From Chloroflexota bacterium (GTDB lineage Bacteria; Chloroflexota; Anaerolineae; UBA7937; B3-Chlor): a stretch of DNA of 64,000 nucleotides. Below are positions 50,883-59,251 of the stretch, piece after piece; the first letter of the stretch is position 1, and the number at the start of each line of letters is the position of its first letter. Position numbers and translations under genes: made by a program. The stretch is from positions 124,001-188,000 of the forward strand of contig JAUVXJ010000002.1 of the NCBI GenBank assembly GCA_030603665.1. The letters run 5' to 3'. The notes beneath the pieces were generated by a model that had not been told where the DNA came from, did no database searches, and saw only the letters and a program-made list of their open reading frames with translations.

Positions 50883-52694
50883 TCAGAACCTCGGGAACTC
50901 TGCGAGAATGAGATCCATGGTCTCGGGATCCGAAGTCAGCACAAGCAGCGATTCCTCGCCCTTCTGGCTCACGTACGTCACTTGATCCTCGGCCTGCCAT
51001 CGTTGTTGGTGTTGGTCTTCGATCATGCTTGGGTCAGCTCCGGCGCGCTCCATATAGGTGATGTAGAACGAAAGGAACTCAGCCGCATTCGGCTCGCCTT
51101 CCCAGTCAATCCGAAGGACGAACGCGTGCCGGCCCTGCTCCTCGTTGAACATCAAGACCGCCGTGTCCCCCTCCCAGCCCTCCCCTGCCATGAGCGCTTC
51201 CTCGCTCCCCAACTCGCTTTCCAGGTAGATTCGGATGAAAAGCTCGCCCAGGACGTCTCTGCTCAACTCCTCCCATCCGCTGCCCAGCACGCCAAGGAGA
51301 TCACCTATCTCGGGCGGATGACCCGCCTCCCCCGCCAAGTACTTGTCCGGGTGCATAACCTGCTCAGTGGTCTGAGGTGGGTTGTGAAACGCCTCGTTCA
51401 GCTCTGCCCAGCCGCCCCGTTCCACTAGTGCAGCCGCGAACACCATCCCCTGCTCGTATGGAAACCACGCTGTCTCTCGGACCACCGTAGGCGCGTCCCT
51501 GTACTCGCCCTGCTCAACTTGCTGGATGGCCTCGAGCAGATCGGAACGATCAAGAGACATCTCGAACAGGTGCTTGAACGCGTACTCCACCATGACTAGG
51601 CTGGCGTCGCCCCCGATGAGTGCCTGCAGAGCCAGACGGGAGTCTGTGGTGAGGGATTGCTCGCCGAGTGAGTCCAGATCGAAGTGCTGGTCCTGCAGGG
51701 CATGAGTGAATTCGTGAGCGAAGGTCACTTCCAGCCACATGTCGCTGGTGTAGCGATCCAGGACCAGATACATCTCCTTCCGCTCACTGTCATACAACCC
51801 AGCGATGTACTCCCGCAGCGTCTCGATCTGGCTCCCCACCAAGTCGTAGTCTTCATCTATCAAACCGAGCGCTTGGTACAGCTTCTCGGCGGTCTCCAGT
51901 TCGGCAAGACGCTCCTCGTGCCGATACCACTCGCTAAGGTACTCCTCCAACCGGTAGCGCGTGAACGTGACCATCTGAACATCACGCAGGCTCTCCAATC
52001 CCCTGATCTCTCGTACCCTGCCCTCCACCTCATCGTAGGCACCCTCACTGACGATCGGAAAACCTGGTATGCGCGCATCAGGTATGACCAGTGTGTGAGT
52101 GGGCGCTGGGATGTGAGTAGGCGTGGGCGTGAAGGTTGGGGGGAAAGTGATCCTGGGAATGGGAGTGGACGGCTCAGCGGGAATCGCAGGGACCGTCGTG
52201 GTGGGCGTCGCCTGCTGTTGGCCCGCGGTGAGCATCGTCCCACCAAGCAAAGCCGCCACTCCGCATACCGAGAAAGCCGTCACGGCCAGAAACACCAGGG
52301 CGATGTAGGCGACACAGTTCCGACCGCTCTTCGGGGCTTCTTCGTCAGTCGCAGCCAGGGTTTCCCGTTCCGGGACGGCCGGCGTCTCGCTGCCCAGTCG
52401 TTCCGGCCCTGGGGCAATCGTTTCTTCTTCGTCAATGTCTGCCGGCTTCTCCAGCAGAGATTCCAGCCCGATCCGCGCTAGCTCGCTCGAGGGATTAATA
52501 GCCAGGACATTCTCCAGACATACGGTCTTCTCTTCGTCCGAGACCACACCGCTCATCCAAAGCCAGGCCCTCTCGTTCTCAGGATCCATGTCCAGCAACC
52601 GAGACAGTAGATCACGGGCCGCTTCCGGCCTGCCACCCCTCGCCGCTGCGATCCCCTGCCTCAGCAGGGCCTGGACTTCCGACTCTGCCCCCAT
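50883..52694 (-). CDS. TPR-transmembrane-stalk metallopeptidase-like protein
   Basis: 603 residues from ATG 52694. Order: a cytosolic TPR-like pair (EVQALLRQGIAAARGGRPEA...MDPENERAWLWMSGV), an acidic linker, one transmembrane helix (about 125-155, VAYIALVFLAVTAFSVCGVAALLGG), a Thr/Pro stalk (TFTPTPTHIPAPTHT), and an extracellular domain with the zinc motif FAHEFTHALQDQHFDL (HExxH). A downstream acidic ligand cannot be fixed by eye. The TPR part places a binding module inside the cell and a protease outside. Family unnamed; common in Chloroflexota as far as I recall. Convergent with scpA. Confidence 0.83.
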   Translation of the reverse strand: MGAESEVQALLRQGIAAARGGRPEAARDLLSRLLDMDPENERAWLWMSGVVSDEEKTVCLENVLAINPSSELARIGLESLLEKPADIDEEETIAPGPERLGSETPAVPERETLAATDEEAPKSGRNCVAYIALVFLAVTAFSVCGVAALLGGTMLTAGQQQATPTTTVPAIPAEPSTPIPRITFPPTFTPTPTHIPAPTHTLVIPDARIPGFPIVSEGAYDEVEGRVREIRGLESLRDVQMVTFTRYRLEEYLSEWYRHEERLAELETAEKLYQALGLIDEDYDLVGSQIETLREYIAGLYDSERKEMYLVLDRYTSDMWLEVTFAHEFTHALQDQHFDLDSLGEQSLTTDSRLALQALIGGDASLVMVEYAFKHLFEMSLDRSDLLEAIQQVEQGEYRDAPTVVRETAWFPYEQGMVFAAALVERGGWAELNEAFHNPPQTTEQVMHPDKYLAGEAGHPPEIGDLLGVLGSGWEELSRDVLGELFIRIYLESELGSEEALMAGEGWEGDTAVLMFNEEQGRHAFVLRIDWEGEPNAAEFLSFYITYMERAGADPSMIEDQHQQRWQAEDQVTYVSQKGEESLLVLTSDPETMDLILAEFPRF

Positions 52695-53000
52695 TTCAAC
52701 CCATTGCTCCCCCCGCAGCCGCCAACACTTGTGTATGAACGCCAAGTACGTTGTCAAAGATGCCACATTCTAGCCCCGGTCGTCGCTCGTGTCAATCTAC
52801 AGTCAGCACTTAGGGTGGCAGATCGACGTCGGAACGGCCGCTAGACGCGTGCTGGCTCTAGCGCGGGCGAACCAGAACGATCAGCACTCTGCTGCGCTCT
52901 CCGAGACCGGTCCGTCGCAGGGTCGACCGTTTTCCGCCTGCAGACCCATGGCGCGAACCTTAAATCTTGGGTTTCCAGCCCTTCTGACCCCTTCGTCCTA
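52695..53000. other. Non-coding interval before the mraZ promoter
   Basis: About 300 bases between the divergent metallopeptidase gene and the mraZ promoter. I see no convincing gene, RNA or strong promoter for the peptidase in it; only short GC-rich palindromic words. Confidence 0.5.
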
Positions 53001-53029
53001 TTGCCAAATGGTGATAGATGCTGTATAAT
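53001..53029 (+). promoter_or_regulatory. Promoter of the dcw cluster (mraZ)
   Basis: TTGCCA (53001-53006), 17-base spacer, perfect TATAAT (53024-53029). The MraZ boxes begin at the very next base, so repressor binding would cover the start site near 53036. Confidence 0.85.
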
Positions 53030-53054
53030 GTGGGAAATGGTGGGGAAAAGTGGG
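53030..53054 (+). promoter_or_regulatory. MraZ operator: three GTGGG boxes at 10-base spacing
   Basis: GTGGG at 53030-53034, 53040-53044 and 53050-53054, with five-base spacers. This matches the known MraZ target of TGGGN repeats in front of mraZ, and implies autoregulation of the division and cell wall cluster. A further GTGGG at 53092-53096 is out of register. Confidence 0.85.
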
Positions 53055-53075
53055 TCATTCCCCCAGGGAATGACC
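53053..53075 (+). repeat. Ten-pair hairpin in the mraZ leader
   Basis: GGTCATTCCC (53053-53062), loop CCA, GGGAATGACC (53066-53075). A perfect stem that starts inside the third MraZ box. No T-tract follows, so it may stabilise the 5' end of the long dcw mRNA or act as a second operator. Confidence 0.65.
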
Positions 53076-53109
53076 ACCAGACGTACCCAAAGTGGGGCGC
53101 GTAGCACAA

Positions 53110-53547
53110 ATGTTCCTTGGTTCCTACCTCCACAACATAGACAGCAAAGGTAGACTGACTTTGCCCTCCAAGTTCAGGGCAGAGCTGGCCACGGGTGTGT
53201 TCGTGACCCTCGGTCTTGATGGCGAGTTATGGGTCTTCCCCATGGAAACGTGGGAGAGACTCGCTCTCAAGATGAATGAATTGCCCCTCAACGACAAGGA
53301 CTCCCGCAGATTCGCCCGCCGCTTCTACGGCATAGCCACGCACTGCGAACCGGACAAGCAAGGTCGCATCCTGCTGCCGACCGAGCTGAGAGAGAAAGCC
53401 GGCCTGGACGGTGAGACTGTGATCGTCGGCAGTGGAGGTCGCCTTGAGATCTGGAGCCGTGAGAGGTGGGAGCGACAAAGCGACGAGATTGAGAAGAACG
53501 GCGACGCCATCGCCGAGCGCCTTTTCCAACTAGGCGTGCGGCTATGA
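53110..53547 (+). CDS. mraZ: Transcriptional regulator MraZ
   Basis: 145 residues from ATG 53110, where the family N-terminus [20 protein letters not shown] begins; a GTG at 53092 would add six unconserved residues. Two AbrB-like SpoVT domains: the first [13 protein letters not shown], the second [18 protein letters not shown]. MraZ forms rings and binds the TGGG boxes upstream of its own gene to repress the dcw cluster. Overlaps rsmH by four bases (ATGA). Confidence 0.96.
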   Translation: MFLGSYLHNIDSKGRLTLPSKFRAELATGVFVTLGLDGELWVFPMETWERLALKMNELPLNDKDSRRFARRFYGIATHCEPDKQGRILLPTELREKAGLDGETVIVGSGGRLEIWSRERWERQSDEIEKNGDAIAERLFQLGVRL

Positions 53548-54467
53548 ATTGCGCCCCGCTCCACACACCAGTCCTGCTGAACGAGGTCCTGGAAGGACTG
53601 GGGGTCAGGGCGGGAGGTAGATACGTAGATTGCACGGTGGGGACGGGAGGCCACGCAAGAGCCATCCTGAAGAGATCGAAGCCCCACGGTAGGCTACTGG
53701 GGATAGACCTCGATCCCGTGGCGATCGAAGTGGCCGAATGCCAGCTCAGTTCGTATAAGGACCGCGTCAAGCTGAAGTATGACAGCTTTGCTGAGCTGAA
53801 GGAAATCGCATCGGCGCAGGGCTTCGTGCCCGCCGACGGAGTGCTGCTGGACCTAGGATTATCATCCCTCCAGCTGGAGAGCGGCGAGAGGGGCTTTTCT
53901 TTCCAGAAGGACGGTCCTCTTGACATGCGCATGGATCCACACGGAGATATCACCGCGGACCATCTGGTGAATGACCTGACGGAGCTCGAGTTGGCGGGAA
54001 TAATAGCCGAGTACGCAGAAGAGGTTAGGGCCAAGACCATAGCCCGGGCCATTGTGCGCAACCGACCCCTCACCACGACGCTCGAACTGGCAGATGTTGT
54101 GGCCCGTGCTGTGGGCCGGAGGCGGAGGCTACACCCGGCGACCAGGACGTTCCAGGCCCTGCGCATGGCAGTGAACGGCGAACTGGAAGCGTTGTCTTCC
54201 GCATTGCCCCAAACCACGGAGGTTCTGGGCAAAGGCGGCAGACTGGCGATCATCAGCTTCCATTCTCTGGAAGACCGTATTGTGAAGCAGTTCATGGTCA
54301 AGGAGTCTCGCGATTGCATCTGCCCGCCCGAACTGCCGGTGTGCAAGTGTGGCCACGAACGGAAGCTCAAGATCCTGACCAAGAAGCCCGTGCGCCCATC
54401 GTCGGAGGAAGTCAGGCACAACCCGCGTTCTCGCAGCGCAAAGCTCAGAATCGCCATGATGGTGTAA
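53544..54467 (+). CDS. rsmH: 16S rRNA (cytosine1402-N4)-methyltransferase RsmH
   Basis: 307 residues. [23 protein letters not shown] start, [14 protein letters not shown] (SAM loop), [59 protein letters not shown]4-methylates C1402 of 16S rRNA with RsmI. The usual second gene of dcw clusters; overlaps mraZ by four bases and precedes the FtsL-like gene by 17. Confidence 0.97.
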   Translation: MNCAPLHTPVLLNEVLEGLGVRAGGRYVDCTVGTGGHARAILKRSKPHGRLLGIDLDPVAIEVAECQLSSYKDRVKLKYDSFAELKEIASAQGFVPADGVLLDLGLSSLQLESGERGFSFQKDGPLDMRMDPHGDITADHLVNDLTELELAGIIAEYAEEVRAKTIARAIVRNRPLTTTLELADVVARAVGRRRRLHPATRTFQALRMAVNGELEALSSALPQTTEVLGKGGRLAIISFHSLEDRIVKQFMVKESRDCICPPELPVCKCGHERKLKILTKKPVRPSSEEVRHNPRSRSAKLRIAMMV

Positions 54468-54484
54468 GCCTGTGGGAGACCGCC

Positions 54485-54970
54485 GTGAAGACTGATCCCA
54501 TATTCATCCCCAGGAGCCGTATCGGCAACTGGGCCGTGAGGTACTCCACCTGGGGACTGAGTGGAAAGGCTTTGGGCGTCTTCCTTCTGCTACTGGTACT
54601 GGGTTCCCTTGTCGGCTCTTTCTACTTGAACCAGGCCAGCAAGACAACGGCTGCGGGGCTGGAGATTGCAGGGCTAACCAGAGAACGGGAGTACTGGAGA
54701 CAGGAAAACGCCAATCTTCGCAAGCAGATAGCCAATATGGAATCCGTGACGAGGATCAGAAGGCGTGCGGCAGAGTTGGGATTCGTGGAACCCGAAGCGG
54801 TGGAGTACCTACTGGTGCAGTGCTCTCCCCTGGAGAAGTCAAGCAGTGAGAGCCTGGCACCGTCCCCTTGGGCTGAGCGCGAGTCGGTCGCGCCACAGCC
54901 AGCAGAATCCGCAGATTGGTGGGGAGACCTGGTGGCCCACTTTCACTCGTGGATGAGCCTACAGCGCTGA
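54485..54970 (+). CDS. ftsL: FtsL-like cell division protein (septum formation initiator)
   Basis: 161 residues from a GTG preceded by GGGAG. Short cytosolic N-terminus, one transmembrane helix (about 30-52, ALGVFLLLLVLGSLVGSFYL), then a coiled coil (EIAGLTREREYWRQENANLRKQIANMESVTRI) ending in the DivIC/FtsL-like RRRAAELGFVEPEAVEYLLV. The C-terminal 50 residues are Ser/Pro-rich. Position between rsmH and the transpeptidase gene fits FtsL, which pairs with DivIC/FtsB at the septum. FtsL is poorly conserved in sequence, so the call rests on layout and position. Confidence 0.82.
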   Translation: MKTDPIFIPRSRIGNWAVRYSTWGLSGKALGVFLLLLVLGSLVGSFYLNQASKTTAAGLEIAGLTREREYWRQENANLRKQIANMESVTRIRRRAAELGFVEPEAVEYLLVQCSPLEKSSSESLAPSPWAERESVAPQPAESADWWGDLVAHFHSWMSLQR

Positions 54971-55053
54971 GCGGCTCAGCGCGACACATCCATGAGGCTG
55001 GCTAATGTCCGGCCGCAAGGCTGCGGCGGCACGATTACAGCGGTGACAGATCG

Positions 55054-56802
55054 ATGAACGACCTTGATTGGCAAGAGCGCACATCGTCAAAGAGACGACT
55101 CGTTGTGCTCTGGGTAGCTACGGTCGTCGGTGTCCTTATCCTGACGGGCAGGCTATTCTACTGGCAGGTGCTGCGCCATGGCGACCTGCAGGAGATCGGC
55201 AGGACATGGCAGCTGGGTGATGTGCCCATCCCTGCGCTGCGTGGTACCATCATGGATCATCACGGCTTCGTCCTGGCTATGGATGAGTATGAGTTCGAGG
55301 TCTACGCCACTCCTCGGGATATCAGGGACCCCGAAGGGCTAGCCGCAGTACTTGCCCCCGTGCTGGGCATCGAGCAGAGCACCCTGACGAGCTTGCTCTC
55401 GCGTACAGATCAGCCGTCTGTGTCGCTCGCCTGGAACGCACCCCTGGAGGTGGCCAGACAGGTGGAAGGCATTAGAGATCGAGATAACACCGCGGCGCTG
55501 GGGATAAGCGCAGCGAGAAAGCGAGTGTATCCGGAGAAGCAACTCGCCAGCCACGTCATGGGTTTCGTAACCTACGACCATGAGGTGGACTACGATGCAT
55601 TCTACGGGATCGAGGAGTCTTACAACAGCGAACTTCGCGGCCAGCCTGGCTCGTGGGGTGGCTCCGAAGATACCCTCGACCTGAGCATCAGCATCGGGTC
55701 CAGCAGAATCACCTTGCCGAGGGATGGCCAAGATATCGTGCTTACCCTGGATCGAACGATCCAGCACTTGACCGAAGATGAATTGAAGAAAACCATAGAC
55801 GAGTATGGTGCCGAGAGGGGGACGATCATCGTCATGGATCCTCGATCCGGTGCCATACTCGCCATGGCGAGTTACCCTGGCTATGATCCCAACCCCACCT
55901 TGGAGCATCGAATCAGTGAGGATCAGTTCTTCAACCCGGCTGTGAGCGAGGCCTTTGAGCCAGGATCAGTATTCAAGGTGGTCACCATGGCTGCCGCGCT
56001 GGACGCTGGCGTCGTGGGCAGATACACTACGTACTACGATCAAGGACAGATCTTCGTAGGCGGACACCTGATCTACAACTGGGACAGGAAGGCCTACGGG
56101 ACCACCAGCATGACGGATCTGCTGAAGTACTCCCTCAATGTCGGTGCGGCGACTCTGAGCACGAACCTGGGTTCAGAGAGGTTCTACGACTACGTGAAGC
56201 GCTTTGGCTTCGGCCAGCCGACGGGCATAGACCTGCCCTACGAGTCAAAGGGACTGATGAGAGTCCCAGGGGACGGCAGCTGGCGTGAGGGCGACCTGGG
56301 CACCAACGCCTTCGGTCAGGGAATCGCCGTCACACCGCTACAGATGATCGCTGCCGTTGCCGCCGTGGCCAACGACGGAGTGCTGCCCAAGCCCTATGTG
56401 GTGCAACGCATCGAACAGGATGGTCAGACCATCGAGGAATACGATCCACCGCCTGGCCAGCAAGTGATCTCGCCCTGGGTGGCGGAGGAACTGACTGAGA
56501 TGCTGGTGGAGGCACTGAGCGGGAAGGAGAACCTGGAGATAGCTGGCTACGCCATAGCGGGCAAGACGGGAACAGCACAGATTCCCGTAGCCGGTGGCTA
56601 TCACCCTGTGGACACCGTAGCTTGTTTCGTCGGCTACGCCCCTGCTAGGGATCCTCAGTTCGTCATCCTGGTCAAGATTGACAAACCGACGAAGTCTCCC
56701 TGGGGTTCAGTCGTCGCTGTGCCCGCCTTCAGGAGGCTCGCCAATCAACTGTTCGTCTACCTGGGCATACCGCCCGATGATTTCAGAGTCGCTAGCACGT
56801 AG
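55054..56802 (+). CDS. ftsI: Peptidoglycan D,D-transpeptidase FtsI (class B penicillin-binding protein)
   Basis: 582 residues. One N-terminal membrane helix (about 16-38), PBP dimerization domain with ALRGTIMDHHGFVLA (about 62-76), and a transpeptidase domain with FEPGSVFKV (SxxK), YSLNVG (SxN) and AGKTGTAQ (KTG). Cross-links peptidoglycan at the division site. No C-terminal PASTA domains. The 83-base gap before it contains a GCCGCA-AGGC-TGCGGC hairpin near 55012-55027. Confidence 0.95.
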   Translation: MNDLDWQERTSSKRRLVVLWVATVVGVLILTGRLFYWQVLRHGDLQEIGRTWQLGDVPIPALRGTIMDHHGFVLAMDEYEFEVYATPRDIRDPEGLAAVLAPVLGIEQSTLTSLLSRTDQPSVSLAWNAPLEVARQVEGIRDRDNTAALGISAARKRVYPEKQLASHVMGFVTYDHEVDYDAFYGIEESYNSELRGQPGSWGGSEDTLDLSISIGSSRITLPRDGQDIVLTLDRTIQHLTEDELKKTIDEYGAERGTIIVMDPRSGAILAMASYPGYDPNPTLEHRISEDQFFNPAVSEAFEPGSVFKVVTMAAALDAGVVGRYTTYYDQGQIFVGGHLIYNWDRKAYGTTSMTDLLKYSLNVGAATLSTNLGSERFYDYVKRFGFGQPTGIDLPYESKGLMRVPGDGSWREGDLGTNAFGQGIAVTPLQMIAAVAAVANDGVLPKPYVVQRIEQDGQTIEEYDPPPGQQVISPWVAEELTEMLVEALSGKENLEIAGYAIAGKTGTAQIPVAGGYHPVDTVACFVGYAPARDPQFVILVKIDKPTKSPWGSVVAVPAFRRLANQLFVYLGIPPDDFRVAST

Positions 56803-56824
56803 GGCACCGGCATGAGGAGGCCCC

Positions 56825-58246
56825 ATGCTTACCCTAGCGGAGATTTGGCAAGGGATAACTGGAGAAGCCACAGATGATGAGCAGGCGGGGCAGCTGGCCT
56901 TTCGTGACGTCGTGATCGACTCCCGACTGGCCAGCGAGGCCAGCCTCTTTGTGGCCCTCCAAGGAGAGAAGGATGACGGCCACACTTATGTCAAGGGCGC
57001 CCTGGAGCGAGGCGCCTATGCTGCCATCATCGACACGGTGGTGGACGGGGTACCACGGACTATAGACACCACCCGCGGTGCGCTTTCGGGCCTACCGAGT
57101 CCGGTCGAGGTCCCCTTCTGTCTCCTGGTTGAGGACAGTCTGGAGGCGCTCCAAGGGATTGCGGCGCATCATCGTAGGCAGTACGCCGTCCGAGTCGTGG
57201 GGATTACCGGCAGCGTCGGCAAGACCACCACCAAAGAGGCCATTCATTCGGTACTCAGCACGGCCTACTCCACCCTCAAGAGCGAGGAGAATTACAACAA
57301 CGAGATAGGTTTACCATTGACGCTACTCCAGCTTGATGACAGGCACGAGAGAGTGGTCCTGGAACTCGGGATGTACGCCCTGGGGGAAATCGCGCAGCTA
57401 GCTGCGGTAGCCCTGCCACATGTGGGAGTTGTCACCAACGTAACCTACTCTCATGTGGAGCGACTGGGCTCCCTGGAGCGCATCGCTCAGGCCAAGGCCG
57501 AGTTGATCGAGGCGCTTCCGCCAGACGGCGCTGCCATACTCAATGGCGACGACCACAGAGTGAGAGCCATGGCCGAACTCACCGACGCACACGCCTTCTT
57601 CTACGGTCTGAGCTCGGACAACGATCTCTGGGCCAGCCACATCGAAAGTCGAGGTCTGGACGGCGTTCACTTTCGCATGCACTATGGTCGCGAGACCCTG
57701 TACGTCAAGATTCCGTTGCTAGGGCGTCACAGTGTGGACACTGCACTCGCGGCCGCGGCCGTGGGACTACTGGAGGGCCTACCTTGGGGCCAGATAGTGG
57801 CTGGCCTGCGCGATATCGAAGCGCAGCTACGGCTACTTGCTACGCCAGGGGCTAGAGGCTCTATCATCATAGATGACAGCTACAATGCGAGCCCCACCTC
57901 AAGCCTTGCGGCTTTGAATCTTCTCGCTGAGCTGGAGGGCCGGAAGATAGCGGTGCTGGGGGACATGCTGGAACTGGGGTCCTATCAGGAGGAAGGCCAC
58001 CGCAAAGTGGGCCGCCGTGCATCCGAAATCGTGGACAAGCTCGTGACCGTGGGAGAGCTGAGCGCCACGATCGGACGCGAGGCAATTGCAGTGGGCATGA
58101 ATGAAAGCGACGTTCTCTTCGCCCACGACAATGAGGAGGCAGTCAGCTTCCTCCTGGACTCGGCCACCTCCGGTGATCTGATCCTGATCAAGGGATCACG
58201 AGGGATGCATATGGAGGACATCGTGGCGGAACTCGGAGAGAAGTAA
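56825..58246 (+). CDS. murF: UDP-N-acetylmuramoyl-tripeptide--D-alanyl-D-alanine ligase
   Basis: 473 residues. VVIDSRLASEASLFVALQGEKDDGH (substrate domain), GITGSVGKTTTKEAIHSVL (ATP loop), ENYNNEIGLPLTLL and ELGMYALGEIAQL typical of MurF rather than MurE, and DDSYNASPTSSLAAL at the C-terminal domain. Adds D-Ala-D-Ala to the UDP-MurNAc-tripeptide. It directly follows ftsI, where murE usually stands; no murE is between. Its stop overlaps the mraY start by one base. Confidence 0.96.
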   Translation: MLTLAEIWQGITGEATDDEQAGQLAFRDVVIDSRLASEASLFVALQGEKDDGHTYVKGALERGAYAAIIDTVVDGVPRTIDTTRGALSGLPSPVEVPFCLLVEDSLEALQGIAAHHRRQYAVRVVGITGSVGKTTTKEAIHSVLSTAYSTLKSEENYNNEIGLPLTLLQLDDRHERVVLELGMYALGEIAQLAAVALPHVGVVTNVTYSHVERLGSLERIAQAKAELIEALPPDGAAILNGDDHRVRAMAELTDAHAFFYGLSSDNDLWASHIESRGLDGVHFRMHYGRETLYVKIPLLGRHSVDTALAAAAVGLLEGLPWGQIVAGLRDIEAQLRLLATPGARGSIIIDDSYNASPTSSLAALNLLAELEGRKIAVLGDMLELGSYQEEGHRKVGRRASEIVDKLVTVGELSATIGREAIAVGMNESDVLFAHDNEEAVSFLLDSATSGDLILIKGSRGMHMEDIVAELGEK

Positions 58247-59235
58247 TGGCCTCTGCTCTGGCTTTGGGGGTAGGAACCTTCTTGGTCGCCTTGCCCTTCG
58301 GTTCTTTCCTGATCAGGTACTTGAAGGCCCGTGGCATAGGTGAGCAGATTCGAATAGATGGGCCAGTTTCTCACCAACTGAAAACAGGAACACCTACCAT
58401 GGGTGGGATTGCCATTGTTGTGCCGGCCACCATCGTGACCGCCTTGTTCAATCTGATCGGGCACGAATCAGTGCTCCTTCCGCTCGGCACTCTGTTGGCG
58501 TATGCTCTCGTCGGCGCCCTGGACGATGTGTCCGGCCTGAGGAGAAGCAGGAGAGCCGCCAGGGGGGAGCAGACCAGTCACAAAGGCGGGCTCCTCGCTC
58601 GCTACAAGATGTTCTGGCTGATCGTCATCGCGGTCGGCGCAGCTTTCGTCCTCCATTTCGTGTTCCGCCTGGAGAGCTTCGCACTGCCCTCCATCCCCAC
58701 CAAGTTCTCCTTGGGGCTGTGGTATCTACCGTGTGCCGTGTTCGTGATCGTCGGCACAGCGAATGCTGTCAATATCACAGATGGGTTGGATGGCCTGGCG
58801 GGCAGCACCTCGGGCATCGCCTTCGCCGCATTCGGGGTAATCGCTCTGTTGCAGGGACAGCTCTACCTGGTAGCCTTCTGCTTCACTATGACCGGAGCGA
58901 TCATGGCCTTCCTATGGTACAACGCTTATCCCGCCCAGCTGTTCATGGGGGACACAGGATCGCTGGCCATAGGAGGAACACTGGGGGTCGTGGCCATGAT
59001 GACCGGCCAATGGTTGCTGCTACCCATAGTGGGGGTCGTGTTTGTAGCAGAGGTCTTGTCCGACCTGCTGCAGGTCTGGTACTTCAAGGTGACCAAAGGG
59101 AAGCGCATCTTCAAGATGGCGCCACTGCACCACCACTTCGAGCTGATGGGATGGTCTGAAAACCACGTCGTGCAGCGATTCTGGCTCGTCAGCGTCTTGG
59201 CAGCCATGCTGGGCATCGCTCTTGCTCTGCTGTAA
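58246..59235 (+). CDS. mraY: Phospho-N-acetylmuramoyl-pentapeptide-transferase
   Basis: 329 residues, about ten transmembrane helices. KTGTPTMGGIAIVV, the catalytic region LVGALDDVSGL, NAVNITDGLDGLAGSTS, and FMGDTGSLAIGGTLG followed by HHHFELMGWSE. Transfers phospho-MurNAc-pentapeptide to undecaprenyl phosphate to form lipid I. The catalytic Asp residues are present. A segment around 90-110 (RSRRAARGEQTSHKGG) is more basic than in most MraY. Confidence 0.96.
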   Translation: MASALALGVGTFLVALPFGSFLIRYLKARGIGEQIRIDGPVSHQLKTGTPTMGGIAIVVPATIVTALFNLIGHESVLLPLGTLLAYALVGALDDVSGLRRSRRAARGEQTSHKGGLLARYKMFWLIVIAVGAAFVLHFVFRLESFALPSIPTKFSLGLWYLPCAVFVIVGTANAVNITDGLDGLAGSTSGIAFAAFGVIALLQGQLYLVAFCFTMTGAIMAFLWYNAYPAQLFMGDTGSLAIGGTLGVVAMMTGQWLLLPIVGVVFVAEVLSDLLQVWYFKVTKGKRIFKMAPLHHHFELMGWSENHVVQRFWLVSVLAAMLGIALALL

Positions 59236-59251
59236 CTCTTGCACTCGTGCC

